Source: Prinia subflava
Lineage: Eukaryota > Chordata > Aves > Passeriformes > Cisticolidae
Direction: 5' to 3'
Assembly: GCF_021018805.1 (NCBI RefSeq)
Contig: NW_026960612.1
Location: 1,550,001 to 1,614,000, forward strand
DNA length: 64,000 nt
Shown here: positions 33,564 through 44,271 of the stretch, piece after piece
How the letters are laid out: each line of letters begins with the position of its first letter
Position numbering within the stretch: the first letter of the stretch is position 1
Program-made: the position numbers and the translations under genes
The notes under the pieces: model-generated
What the model saw: the letters and a program-made list of their open reading frames with translations, nothing else
Told to the model about the DNA's origin: nothing
The model's database searches: none

Positions 33564-36233
33564 AGTTTTGGCTAAGGGCGGCGTCTGTGTCTGTGTCCTG
33601 TCCTGCAGGGCCCTTGCAAGAGAAAAAAGACACATGACACCAGAAGTCCCATTAGTAATCAAACAATCACTAAATAGAAATTCCATTGGGCACCGACTTA
33701 AATGGTCAGGGAAGTTCTGTGGCATTCGGTGTTGACCCTTAACAACCATGTCCATGCACCAGCGTCAAGCTTAGCTATTTACTAATTATAATATAGAAAA
33801 AACCCAGAACATCATTAGCCTGCTCAAAAATGGCAGTCTAATTTGTCAAGTTTCATCACTCTAGGAATCATCCTTTCAGATAACAAGGGCTTTTCCTGCC
33901 TTTTAGCAAAAGACGGTGGTCCTTGCTGACACCTGCAAGAGCAAACTGGTTTATTTTTCCAATTATTTGGACAACTTGGTTGACCTTTTTTTTTTTTTTT
34001 TTTTTTTTTTTAATGCAAAAAATGCATGCAGTGTTTGAAAGGGCAAAGACCCATTGCAGGATGTGCAGGATTGGACATTCGTTCACTCAATTGGCCCATG
34101 ATACCTGTAGGATGTCACCTAGAAAAAAAAAAAGAATAATAAAATTAATAAATATATCAATAAAAAAATATCTAACTCCAAAAAAAATCTACGTGATCCC
34201 AATCACCACAAAGGCAAAAACCACAAAGTGAAATAAGAGCCCTTAATAACTACAAAACATACACCGAAGGCACTTGAAATATTACCTAAAATACAACTAC
34301 ATCTATGTAGGAAACTTAAATGAAACAACATCTACTATAAAATTAAAACACATGAAAAGGAAAAGTCCATTGAGACAAGATGTTGATCCTTGGCATCACT
34401 GGATGTCTTCTTGAAGTCTGGAGCAGGGAGTGACTCGAGGAAGATTGATGAAAACAGGACCATGCTGCTGACAGAGGACTTCTGTTGTCTCCATAACTTC
34501 CAACCACATGGTCATCTTTGCAGTCTATGTGACAGCCACTAAGGCTATGCAATGTCCCTTTTCACTCCTCAAAGGTGATGGGAAACACGACTGCTGAACC
34601 TGCTAATGATAAAACACAGGCACATCTTCTCCTTAAGTTAACAAACTTGTCAGGCTCCACTGCCCCAAACTGATAACTTGTCAGACTCCATTGTCTAAAT
34701 TCAACATCCAGGTTTCAGAATTACTTTTTCTTCAGGTTCATAACATAAATGTTACATTGTTGCATGTTATCTTTTTGATAATAATTTTGATCAGCCCAGG
34801 AACTGCAAAAGCTGAAGTGCTTCTTCTCCAGTGACAACCTGTTCATCCTACCCGGGCAGGAATTCCAGGTTCACCAAAGATCAATTCAGCTATTATATTT
34901 AAAGGTCAAATTGTTGAGTCAAATAACTCATATGTAATTTTTTGCTAAAACATCTGAGCAAACAGGCAATTCCCATCCAGAGAGAGCCAAGGCATGGCCA
35001 GTGCCCAGCTCTAACTGCAGAGGAATCCCTTACACCCATTTTAAAAACAAGCTTCTTAAAAATCTTATAATAAGAAACTAATATAGTAATTGACACCTCC
35101 TAAATTTTTCAGGGTAGAGATGCTCTGAGCTCAGCAGGCTCCTGAGATGGTCTGTGACCAGGATTGGAACTGCATCCCAAACCGTCAGGACAGAGGAGGC
35201 ATTCTTACAAACTCAGATAACCTTATCTGAAAATATTTTAAAAATCATGAATGCAAAACTAGCATAGACAGCTAGAAAACAAGGAAAAATTCTTGGGTGA
35301 CACGTGTCTTACAGGCAATTATAGACAAATAGCAAAGTACATGAGAAGAACAAGAAGCAGAAGCAGCAGCAGCAGCCGGCTGTCGAACTGTGATAACTTT
35401 ATCATATCCATGAATTCACATTATATAGTCAATATATCATCAACAAATATCTTTTGAACTGAGATAACACTTAAAACTCATAACTGATGGTTATACTATA
35501 GAAGTATTAATAATACTTGTGTTATCTGTGAAAGGCAACAAAAGTTGCTTATTTGTTTTTGTATTTCTTGTCATTTTTCTTCTATTATGAACAGGCATTT
35601 AAAGCTCAAATTCTGTTCACAGAGATGCCTTGAGAAGAAATGTTTTGTGGGAGGGTGGGAGGGAAAAAACCCAAACAAAAATCAACTGTCCCTCTAAAAG
35701 GAAAAAGCTTCTGCTCACCTCATAGGCGGCGAAGCTATTTGGCCCTCCCTGAGTGGGGCTTTGGGGGCTCAAAGGCCCCAGGGCCTCCCTGCGGAGCTGG
35801 GGGAAATCCAAACAAATGTGGCCCCCATTTCTCTGTAAAAAAAAAAAGCCTATACCTTAAATTTCAAGTGAAGCAACTCCTACAGCATTATAAGCTGTCT
35901 AGAGGAACAACAAGTGCCACCTCATGCCCTATTCGCAAACGCCGCTCGGCGCACAGGGAAGGAGTTGGGAGCAAACGCTGAGGCTCATGGGGGAGGGGAG
36001 GGGGAAAAGGAGCGAGGAGACCGCTCCTCCATTCCTATGACGACTTGCTGTGCAAATTCACGTGGGAAGGAAATTAAACAGCAGTGAAGTGTGTGCCGGT
36101 GGGGCAGGAGCTGCTGCCCCTGCTCTCATCGCCACTGCACACGGCGGGAGAAAGCCTCCACCAGGGGGGGGGAAACGGGGAGGGGACAACGGAGCGGGGC
36201 TTGGCGGGGCTCAGCGGAGAGCCATGGCCCCCC
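33564..36233 (-). other. Noncoding interior of the Trp-primed element
   Basis: No ORF with a retroviral domain on either strand. It contains a T26 run at 33986-34011, AT-rich sequence to about 35,600, a short CAG-type repeat near 35355, and a GC-rich part from about 35900. The origin is unknown. Confidence 0.6.
33986..34011 (+). repeat. Poly(T) run, 26 bp
   Basis: 26 consecutive T, that is an A26 run on the element's sense strand. It could be a simple expansion or the tail of a retrotransposed insert on the minus strand. No body was recognised. Confidence 0.75.
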
Positions 36234-36878
36234 TGTCATGATCCAAGTAGGAATCGTGATAGGTTCGTGTGATCTCAGAGTGCAAAAAGTACTTGAGGGG
36301 AAAATAGTTTAATCATACAACAAATGCACCTTTATTGAGAGCCAACAACACTTGCGATAGAGGGGATGAGAAAAGGAAAAATAGGATACAGAGCGAGGAA
36401 AGGGGGGGCAGGGGGATATAGCTACCAATGGCAGAGGCGTCCTTGTGGCATGGCGTCTGGCCAATGGAACCGTCTTCTGTCCGTGGGGAGATCTCGAAGT
36501 GTGAGTCGCCGGGGGAAGCTTTTATAGTCATTTCAGAAGCGGGGGGCACCTGGCCAACATGGGGGGAGCACCTGAGAGTCATTGTGAGGAGCCTCGTTGC
36601 TCTGGGAACCAGGTGCAACCGTTCAGATCAGGCAGGTTTGGGACAAGCAGGTCTGGGCCTGGTCACTGGTAAGCACAGGCTGTCCAGCTGTCCATTGTCT
36701 TCGTACAAGTTCCCATGGGAACCAGCTCCGGTCCCGTGGACACACCTGTAGTTCAATGCTTGGTACACACACACCGTGGCTTAGGCCCAAGCCCCTTGTA
36801 CACAGTCCCTTCCTTGACAGGGGGCCTTGACGAAGGTCGTGAGGCAAAACCAGGGCACCTCAGGCCCCGACTCTCACA
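36234..36878 (-). mobile_element. Probable solo LTR nested in the Trp-primed element
   Basis: 645 bp. The plus strand begins TGTCATGATCC and ends GACTCTCACA. The minus strand has AATAAAGGTGC and a CTATAAAAGC box, in LTR-like spacing. Flanking 6-mers CCCCCC (36228-36233) and CCTCCC (36879-36884) match at five of six bases but are low-complexity. There is no second copy in the window. Confidence 0.55.
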
Positions 36879-36884
36879 CCTCCC

Positions 36885-37739
36885 TCCTTGCCCTGATGGG
36901 AAGGGGGGAACGAAGCGGCAAAGCCACTCCAAGCCCCCCATCTCAGCAGCACCGCGCGGGGAAGGGACCCTCGCAACCCCCCTGACCCGCGTGCCTGCGG
37001 GGAGGGGAGGGAGACCGAGTACGGAAAAGCGAAAGAGGGAGAGATTGCAGCCGCTGCTGCATCAAGCACAGCACCCTGGAACAGGGCGGGGGGAAAAAAA
37101 CCAAGTTAAAACACAGAGAAACAAAGAAAGACAAGCCCTAAACTCACACAGGCAATCAAAAACAAACACAACTAAAGCTAAAAGCATAAAACACTCATTA
37201 AGTGAACTTTTCACCCTAAACACACAGAAGGATACAGAGGGATCAAAGGTTTTCGATCGTGGTCCCGTCTGCAGTGGCTGATAAAGCAGGAACCGCTGCG
37301 TAGCCATCCGTGGTATGAAAAAAAGGAGAAGGAGAAACCAAGGAAGCGCTGTCTCTGCTGGCCAGGAGAGGTTTGCAGACGCTAGCTTTGATCTCGGCCA
37401 GATAGAACTGAAAGAGGTCGGGGGAGTGAGAGAAGCTGCCGGCAGCGAAGAATTCCAGCTGCTCTTGTCAGGAAAGGCACAAGCTGTCCTCTCTCAGGAG
37501 AGGGGTTCCCCAGGTTTTTTTGGAACCTCTGCCCGGCTGTCTGTTCTAGAAATTAAAGTCCAGCTGTGCTGGGTGCCGTCCGACCTGCTGTCTTTTGGCA
37601 GGATTGATCTTTTTCCATGGTTAGCAGGACCAGCCTTCTTTAGAAAAACGTAGAGATATTTCACTTACCTCTCTGAGGAGGCAGGTAGAATTTTCAAGCT
37701 TTGCTGCACGAATCAGTCCCAGCTGCCCTGAACTTCCTT
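36885..37739 (-). other. Leader region of the Trp-primed element
   Basis: GC-rich then A-rich sequence between the nested LTR and the primer site. On the minus strand GAGAGGTAAGT near 37665-37675 looks like a splice donor in the 5' leader, which is where a retroviral donor would be expected. The ORF at 36715-37281 on the plus strand is fortuitous. Confidence 0.45.
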
Positions 37740-37757
37740 GAAACGTCAGGGTCACCA
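37740..37757 (-). promoter_or_regulatory. Primer binding site, tRNA-Trp type
   Basis: The minus strand reads TGGTGACCCTGACGTTTC. It matches the tRNA-Trp primer site used by alpharetroviruses over the first 15 bases with one difference, and starts two bases after the 5' LTR. Confidence 0.8.
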
Positions 37758-37759
37758 GA

Positions 37760-38094
37760 TGTTGTTATGGTTTTCGGATGGCACAGGAATAACAACATGA
37801 CTCTCCATGATGGTCAAGATGAGAGCACCCTTTATTCTTCTAAATTCTAGTTTTATAGAATAGTTCGGTACAAAGAACATGATTGGTTATTCAGCATCTA
37901 CACCCTTTAGTAAACATTTCTTTCCAGTAAACATGTTGGAAAAACACCACCTGCGGAAGGTTTCTCACTTCCCAAGGTTTGTTTGAATTCCTCCTTTAGA
38001 TTTCTCAGGCTAACATGAGAGAGTTGCTTGTCTGCCTTTCACACAGACACTGGCAGAGCCTGAAGCCTAAGTTCAGACAAATGTCAGGCCCACA
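37760..38094 (-). mobile_element. 5' LTR of the Trp-primed element
   Basis: 335 bp partner of 33217-33551, differing at roughly 11 sites by eye, followed by the TSD GTGTGC. Confidence 0.88.
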
Positions 38095-38100
38095 GTGTGC

Positions 38101-40022
38101 AGTGTCCAGATGTCTGCTCTGGGCTGATCTACTTAGCACTACTTGCTTAACATGGCTGGGAACAGAAAATAAATTATTATTTAACTCATGTGTTTATGGA
38201 GTTAATGAGTAGCAGTGAATGCTACTTAAAGCTCCTATGCCATGGTTTGCTCAAATGTCTGGAGAATCTTCCTCTTGAGATGTTTACCTATTTTTTTGCC
38301 ATTTCTCTCTGCAGTACCTTATTGACCCAAAGGAACTGTGAGCCTGATTCACTGGCAGAATTGGGTTTGCAGGAACTGTCAGCACTAGTGAGCTTAATCC
38401 ATTTGTGTGGCAGTATTGAATACCTTAGTTAAGTTCTGACAATATTTTCATTCTTTACTGACCCTTGCATTTTCACACTACTATGATAAGTATGAACCAT
38501 TCTTGATTTGGCATTATTAAGCTAAAATATCATTACCAAAACGTGTCAGTGACCTACTGGTCACTCTTTGTGTGCTTATATTTCTAATGTGTCTTTTGTG
38601 TTTAGAGAATAAAGTAAATTTTGCAGGAGAACAAGAAAATATGCGTGACTGGTTACTTTTGAATTTGTAGCCTGTGCTGTTACTTGTGGGAATAAATCTG
38701 GTTTGCTTGTGGATGAAAGTTTCAAAACCATGTAGAGAATCTATTCCTTTTTGAGCACACTTGTCTAAATCTCTGCTAGAGGCTTGATCTTCTCAATCCA
38801 CATCTTGAAGCACTTGCACAAGGTGGCAGTAATGAAGCTCCTGGTCAGTTCTTTCATTTTACATAATCTCTTGACTAAAGTTTCTTAGAATCCAAACTGG
38901 TTTTGAAAGTGGGGTGAGGACCTAAAATCATTTAGATGTCTTTGCTCCCTGTCTAGTAATCAAGCAACAAATTCTGAAAAATCCAGCATATACCCAAGGC
39001 ACTATTTCTCTGCAAATCTTTTCTGTGTGCTGCTTTCTTGCTATTTCTGCACTTGATCTCAAGCCTTTGAATTGCCTTTCTGTGTTGGGTCATGTTAAGA
39101 TGCTTTCCTAGACCATTAGATCTTGCAGGACATCTTGTGAAAGGGCATTTGCAGGCTCAGGTGATTTTCTTCTGCATTGCAGAGTCTGGGTTTCTAGAGA
39201 GGTCAAGGTAAAAGTGGGTTTTGGAATGAGATTTAGGTGTATAAATCAATATATGCACTTGAAAAAATTTTACTTTTGCTCATCATTATTACAATTTCCA
39301 GCATATTTTTGAGGTTGGTATGGTTTCTTTCCTTTGTGTGCATGAAATGCTTGGCCTATGTTTTCCTGTATCTGCATTTATACATATGCAACAAATAAAA
39401 GTAGATTTGAGGGCAAACGCTATAGAATATTGCCTCAGGATTTAAGCTGAGATTGTAATATGTTGCTTGAAGGCTCTGGACAATACTGTTTGAACAAAGG
39501 AACTCTTTCAATCCAAAAGGGTTTGTTTTCTGTAATGACTCTCAAACCCAATCAATATTTGTTTTATTAACCTGATGGGTGGATTCAGTTTAAAGTCTTA
39601 GTGTAGTTTGTTTGAAGTGCTTTGTACTTGGAAGCTCTGTGAGAGGTAAACAATACTGAGAGTCACAGCAACAGTGACCTATTGTATTGAGCAAGTTCCT
39701 TTTGTATGGAGGCTATTGACCACTTCTGTTGTTTTTTGAGGATATCAGCCCATGCTTTTTTCCTGACACAACCTCCAGCATTCAAACATCCCAAAAGTTG
39801 GTAAAATTTATCAAAATGCTTTAAAAATATTTTTTTCACAAGCATTTTCTGGCTCTATTGGGCAGTTTTCTTCTCTTTTTATACTGTGGTAAAGATGCAG
39901 GAGGAGGTGAACAAGATCATTGCCAACATCAAGAGCAGTGCAGCTGTGCCTGATTGTTAAATCATATGATGACACACCATTTTTGACATATGCAGCATCT
40001 CTTTATTGTAAATTAATCACCC
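38101..40022. other. Unassigned DNA right of the Trp-primed element
   Basis: If the insertion at 33217 is removed, this is the continuation of the broken provirus or its host flank, but no pol or LTR was recognised. It contains one exon-like stretch, listed separately. Confidence 0.45.
39895..39960 (+). other. Possible terminal-exon fragment, unknown gene
   Basis: A pyrimidine-rich stretch ends in AAAG at 39894 and is followed by 21 open codons and TAA. The predicted peptide (MQEEVNKIIANIK, then SSAAVPDC) has an exon-like amphipathic helical composition. No upstream exon was found. It could be the last exon of a host gene, a decayed one, or chance. Confidence 0.2.
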
Positions 40023-40640
40023 TGTTATAAAAGCCAATACAATATTCCAATTAAAATAATAATTTGCTTTATTAACAAAAGATCGAATTACAGAATTTCG
40101 ATAAACCCACCAACAGCGGAGATACTTGACAGTCTTTTTCCTGGGAAAATGACAAGGGTGAACCTTGAGACACAGAACCTGGCCGTCTGCTATCTTCCCC
40201 CTAGGTTCACAAATTTGCCCAGTTCGGGGCTTAGTTTTTATACATTTTATTCTGCCCTTAGCAATATTTCCCCATATTTCCCTTTGTGTCCCAGCTAGCT
40301 ATTCAAATCCAAGGGTGTCTCCGGCTAGGCTGAAAAGAGTTCTTTCTCTCAGTTCATATGTTAATGTCCAGTTTCTATAGATCCTCATGGCTGATGAATG
40401 GTCGAGATATGGATGATGATGCTTGATGCTCGGTGAGGGTGTTGGCTGGGGGTGTTGATGTTTCTGCCGCCTTATCTTGATGGGTCTCCTCCCGGTGCTC
40501 GAGGAGACTGCTGGTTTCCCGTAAACCTTTTGTCTATTTCTGAATGTGAGCTTCTGGGGTGGTGCCTGCCTTTTCATAATTTGGTTTAACAAAATGTTAC
40601 AAGGTATCCTGAAACTTATACTTTCATACAACACACACAT
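40023..40640 (-). mobile_element. LTR-like sequence, ends uncertain
   Basis: On the minus strand there is GTTAATAAAGC (plus-strand 40066-40076) and a GTATAAAAAC box near 40237, spaced as in an LTR. Possible ends are TGTTATAAAAGCC at 40023 and ACAACA near 40630, but no TSD was found and no second copy is present. Confidence 0.35.
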
Positions 40641-41378
40641 ATATATACAGTTTTTATAGCTTTCAATTTATCATTAACCATAAGAACATGAATTAATCAT
40701 TTCACATTTTTCACACTAAGAATCTATTTTCATTAGTTAGAACATTAGTGTTTTGCCTCTTTATGTTTTGCATTATTTAGAATCATCATGGACCGAGATG
40801 TTTATTTACATAATTAGCTCCATATGCCTTCACTGCATTCAACATATGTCTGCAGCTATGCAGGACTCCTGTCCCTTCAAGAAGCTGTGCTGGCCCTGGA
40901 GGCAAGCCTGGGAGAGATCCTCCAGGCATCTGCATGAGCCTGCAGTCTTCACTACCTTGAGTAGTGATATGGTGTGGCACCTACTTTGCACCTAAAATAT
41001 ACCTTTCCTCTAACTGGGATAAAAAAGAATAAAATATCCATGTCTGCGATGGCCCGTGACAGCAAGGCTCACCACTGGGGGGTTTGTGGGGAGGACCAGA
41101 CTGTTCTACAAAACCCTGTTATTGTCTTAGCTGCAAGGCAGAAGCCTTCTCAAAAGCTGACTGTGGCCTCAATTCATTACAATTTTGAGGCATCTGTAGT
41201 CCTGCTAGACTTTCATGCTCAAAAGTCCTGAGCTACTCTCCAGCATAATGTGAGGTTGATGTCAAAATCATGTGATTAAAAAAAAAAAATCAGTTCTGGA
41301 TTCTTTTATTTTCTTTGATGTTCAAGGCTTCCCATTTCCAAGCCTTTGTTTGAGAATATGAACACTAGAAACTTTGCT
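40641..41378. other. Unassigned DNA
   Basis: No gene recognised. An A12 run lies at about 41278-41290, near where the provirus fragment to the right ends. Confidence 0.4.
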
Positions 41379-41729
41379 TTAAATGAAAGCTGAGAAAAAT
41401 CCAAAACTGCAGGATCCCTGGGTTCTATGACTTTGACTATGACTTCCCCTGCATTCCCACTTCAGATATTGCAGCATTTGAGATCCAGGCTTGTGGTCAC
41501 TTGGTTGTTTCCATGAATGCTGCCATGGGTACACCTCATGAAGCAGCCATCCTGCCCCTCTGATCCTCCATCTGCTCCTCAGCTGATTGTTGTTACTGGG
41601 ATGGTTGATGTTGCCTCCTGTCAATGCAGCTGCAATGATGTGTCCCTGTTGCTCCATCGCATCTTGCATGGCTGCTGTGAATGCTGCTGTCTTGTTGTCT
41701 TGTTCAGCTCTGGCAGCTTTTACTAGCAT
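41379..41729 (-). pseudogene. gag: Gag C-terminal part in a shifted frame
   Basis: A 116-codon frame that starts within the end of the upstream gag frame and continues the capsid-to-nucleocapsid region (start AARAEQDNKTAAF). A single-base change in length near 41730 would explain the shift. The expected Cys-His zinc knuckle is not visible in this frame, so further damage is likely. Confidence 0.6.
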
Positions 41730-43567
41730 CTCATCGACCCACAGCCTTGGGGAAGGGAAGCTAAAACAGTCCTGGTATGTGAGTTGGCATTCTCAAAGGC
41801 AAAGGAACGAAATAGATGTTCTTGCACTTCTGCAGGTAAATCTGGGGCATCTTTCAAAGCTGCAGATAAGCGATCGATGAAGTGTCCGTATGGCTCAATG
41901 GCCCCTTGTTTAATATCAGCATATGATACAGGCTTGTTCTTGTCTGGCAGCAGTAGCAGAGCTTTGTGGGCCAATGCCTGAGATAGCTGATGGATTTCAA
42001 TCGGAAATGTTAGTTGCACATTGGTAGTAGAATAAGGACCCCATCCTATTAACATATCTGGCTGGATACCATAAAATGGGTCTCCTACTGTTTGGTGTTT
42101 ATTTGCCTCTTCAGTAGCCAAATGTCTCCATTCTCTCTCAAAAATAAGAAATTGAGAGGGCATCAATAGCAAGGTTGCAATGCTCGAACAGTCTGCTGGG
42201 CAAAGGAGATCGGCTGTAAAAATATATTGTATGATGTTCTTGGCTGCCTCGGATCTAATTCCATGATTTATTACAGTTTGTTTGGCAAACTGTAAAACTT
42301 TCCACTCGTGTGGTTGCCATTTAGCTTGATTTTGCTCAGTTAAAACTGGGCAAGCAATTGAATTTGCAGCCGTAAAATCCCCATCCAAAATTGCGTCTTT
42401 TAGAACACCAGCCCAGCGCTTTTGAATTGGGTCTGTTTGAGTGGCAGGCAGTGCCATCTGCTGGGCAGCAGGCGGCAATGCCTGCTTAGATTGCAGAGAA
42501 GGAAAAGCTGGCAGATTATGTATTTTTTGTGGAGAAATCCTGGATGCTTCAATTGTTCGTTGCTCTAGTTGGCTCTGGCTATTAGAAAGCTCAGCGAGTT
42601 TAGCTGTTATTTGTTGTAATTCATCCGAACGCTGCATTTTTTCTGGTGGCCGGGGCGTGCAACGAGCGTTGGGCTCAGAAACCTCTCCCTCTGAGTCGGA
42701 TTCTGGCAGGGGGCACTGGGATGCCTGTGGATGGGTGATGGGCTGAGCTGGTGCAGGCTGCGGGGGTGCAGGAACGTCAGACAGGACCGGGTCCGAGTTT
42801 CCGGAAGTCGGCATGGGGCCCGCCATGTTTGTTTTGGTCACATGTGCTGGTGACATCAGGTCCCCTTCCGGTGAAGACAGAGCCAGAACCACCCCGCTCT
42901 CGGCACCGCCCCGAACTCCACCTCCCTGCTGCATCACTCTGCCTTGGGCCCCGCCTTTGGCCCCGCCTGCCTCCTCATTTTTCACCACGCCCCCTGAGCT
43001 CGGCGACTGGGGCGTTTCCTGTTTGCCCTCATTCTCTCCAGGAGCCAATGTGAGCACTTCCTGAGATTGGCCCACGTGGCTGTTTGCTGTATCTATTACC
43101 TCACAAAAAGAGGAGCACACCGGAGCTGCATTTCCTCTTACAGGATGCGTGGAATTTATGCTGAAAAATCTTGCCACTTTAGATGGTTTTTTCAGCTCTT
43201 TTGGCTGGGAAAGAGACACCCCCGAACCGGAGGGAGGGGGAGTTGCCCTTTCTAGGGCTAGGATGGTGGCCTGCGCTGCTGGCTGTTCAGCAGCGAACGT
43301 TTGCAAGGTGTTTATCACTTTTTTCCAAATCACACCTAACTCTGAAGCAAGCTTGGCTTCTTTTCCTTGCGAAATGACAGAATCCCATAGTAATTCACCT
43401 ATTTCCTTCCATTCTGCTTCACTAAAAAGAAGCAATGGCTGGTTTAACTTTCCTTTTTTCCGAGCCCATAGGGTTAACTGTTCTATATCAGTTTCTTTTA
43501 TCTTTTCACCCCTTTTAGAGGCAGTTGTTGCTAAGAGTTGCACTGCTGTGTGAAGATCTTTCTCCAT
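41723..43567 (-). CDS. gag: Gag, 614 aa, betaretrovirus-like, lacking its C-terminus
   Basis: Residues 1-95 form a matrix-like helical domain (W34, W53, W61, W81). Residues about 105-310 are a Pro/Gly/Ser-rich linker with an acidic patch (DSEGE at 291-295). Residues about 313-342 show heptad spacing of Leu and Ile and may be a coiled coil. Capsid spans about 380-614 with the major homology region at 551-568 (D551, Q554, E558, F563, R566, L567). The frame ends at a stop just past capsid, where coding continues in another frame at 41729, so the nucleocapsid is separated. The first ATG lies 320 bp after the primer site, a normal leader length. No protease frame follows. Confidence 0.85.
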   Translation of the reverse strand: MEKDLHTAVQLLATTASKRGEKIKETDIEQLTLWARKKGKLNQPLLLFSEAEWKEIGELLWDSVISQGKEAKLASELGVIWKKVINTLQTFAAEQPAAQATILALERATPPPSGSGVSLSQPKELKKPSKVARFFSINSTHPVRGNAAPVCSSFCEVIDTANSHVGQSQEVLTLAPGENEGKQETPQSPSSGGVVKNEEAGGAKGGAQGRVMQQGGGVRGGAESGVVLALSSPEGDLMSPAHVTKTNMAGPMPTSGNSDPVLSDVPAPPQPAPAQPITHPQASQCPLPESDSEGEVSEPNARCTPRPPEKMQRSDELQQITAKLAELSNSQSQLEQRTIEASRISPQKIHNLPAFPSLQSKQALPPAAQQMALPATQTDPIQKRWAGVLKDAILDGDFTAANSIACPVLTEQNQAKWQPHEWKVLQFAKQTVINHGIRSEAAKNIIQYIFTADLLCPADCSSIATLLLMPSQFLIFEREWRHLATEEANKHQTVGDPFYGIQPDMLIGWGPYSTTNVQLTFPIEIHQLSQALAHKALLLLPDKNKPVSYADIKQGAIEPYGHFIDRLSAALKDAPDLPAEVQEHLFRSFAFENANSHTRTVLASLPQGCGSMRC

Positions 43568-43886
43568 AGTTTTAATTATTTTCTTTCACTCACTCCAGCC
43601 GCTTACCTCTTCCTTCCACTGGGTGTCTCTGTTCCCCTCCTGGCAAAGCAGATGAATCACGCTTTCCAACCCGAGCTCTGTAAGCTCAGCGCTGCTCGTG
43701 GGCCGTTTGAATATTCAGTCTGAATTTTGCACACCGAGCAAACCCAAGCGGCAGAGACTTTCACTGCATTCAAGCGAAATTCATATTTATACGAAAAATC
43801 AAAAAATCAAAATAAAATCCACATTCAAGCGTAATAAAATCAAATAAAATCTGCATTTAAGCAAAAATAAAAAGCAGAAGAGGGGT

Positions 43887-43904
43887 CCCTGTTCCAGGGC
43901 ACCA
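43887..43904 (-). promoter_or_regulatory. Primer-binding-site-like sequence
   Basis: The minus strand reads TGGTGCCCTGGAACAGGG, three bases after the LTR end. The AACAGGG part recalls Lys-3, but the match is imperfect and the tRNA is not certain. Confidence 0.55.
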
Positions 43905-43907
43905 GAA

Positions 43908-44271
43908 TGAAACCAGGGTCTCTATATGGGGTTGGAACAAAAGCAACATACGGTCAAACCAATGTGATTATAACATATGTTCTCCTCTTTATTCTCAAAA
44001 TGGCTGATTTTATACAGTGTCAGATAGTTTACAGTTGCAGGTGCATTTCTATTGGCATTCAGCATGAGAAAGAATGCAAACAATCTCAGCTTAAGGCAAC
44101 GACCGTGTTTCTACCCAACTTCTAGTTTGTTTCTGGGAAGTGCCAGTAAAGCAGCCTTGCTCTGGTATTGGTATTTTCTACATGCTTATCCCAGTTTCCA
44201 TGTGTGTCTGTGGAGAGAACAATTGTACCCAAGTGCTGGCAGTACCTAAGATATCTGACTGAGTTCAGGCA
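43908..44271 (-). mobile_element. 5' LTR, family J-like
   Basis: The plus strand begins TGAAACCAGGG and ends near GTTCAGGCA. It shares TAGTTTACAGTT, GCAGGTGCA and GCAAACAATCTCAG with the solo LTR at 2951. On the minus strand it has AATAAAG and a GTATAAAATC box. The high end is set by alignment only. Confidence 0.7.

Larger units (their letters stand above)
33217..38094 (-). mobile_element. Trp-primed two-LTR element without ORFs
   Basis: A 4,878 bp insertion with 335 bp LTRs at each end and a perfect 6 bp TSD, GTGTGC, at 33211-33216 and 38095-38100. The primer site and polypurine tract are on the minus strand. The internal 4.2 kb shows no gag, pol or env similarity on either strand. The LTRs differ at roughly 11 positions, so it is older than the other two-LTR elements here. 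It must have used enzymes in trans, or it lost its genes after insertion. Confidence 0.87.
41379..44271 (-). mobile_element. Provirus fragment: 5' LTR, primer site and gag only
   Basis: Reading on the minus strand: LTR 44271-43908, primer site 43904-43887, 614-codon gag, and a frameshifted gag C-terminus to 41379. No pro, pol, env or 3' LTR was found toward lower coordinates, so the element was truncated or is a partial copy. Confidence 0.82.

Noticed and set aside
36715..37281. 188-codon plus-strand frame
   Set aside because: Crosses from the LTR-like segment into leader sequence. It is antisense to the element and has low-complexity content.
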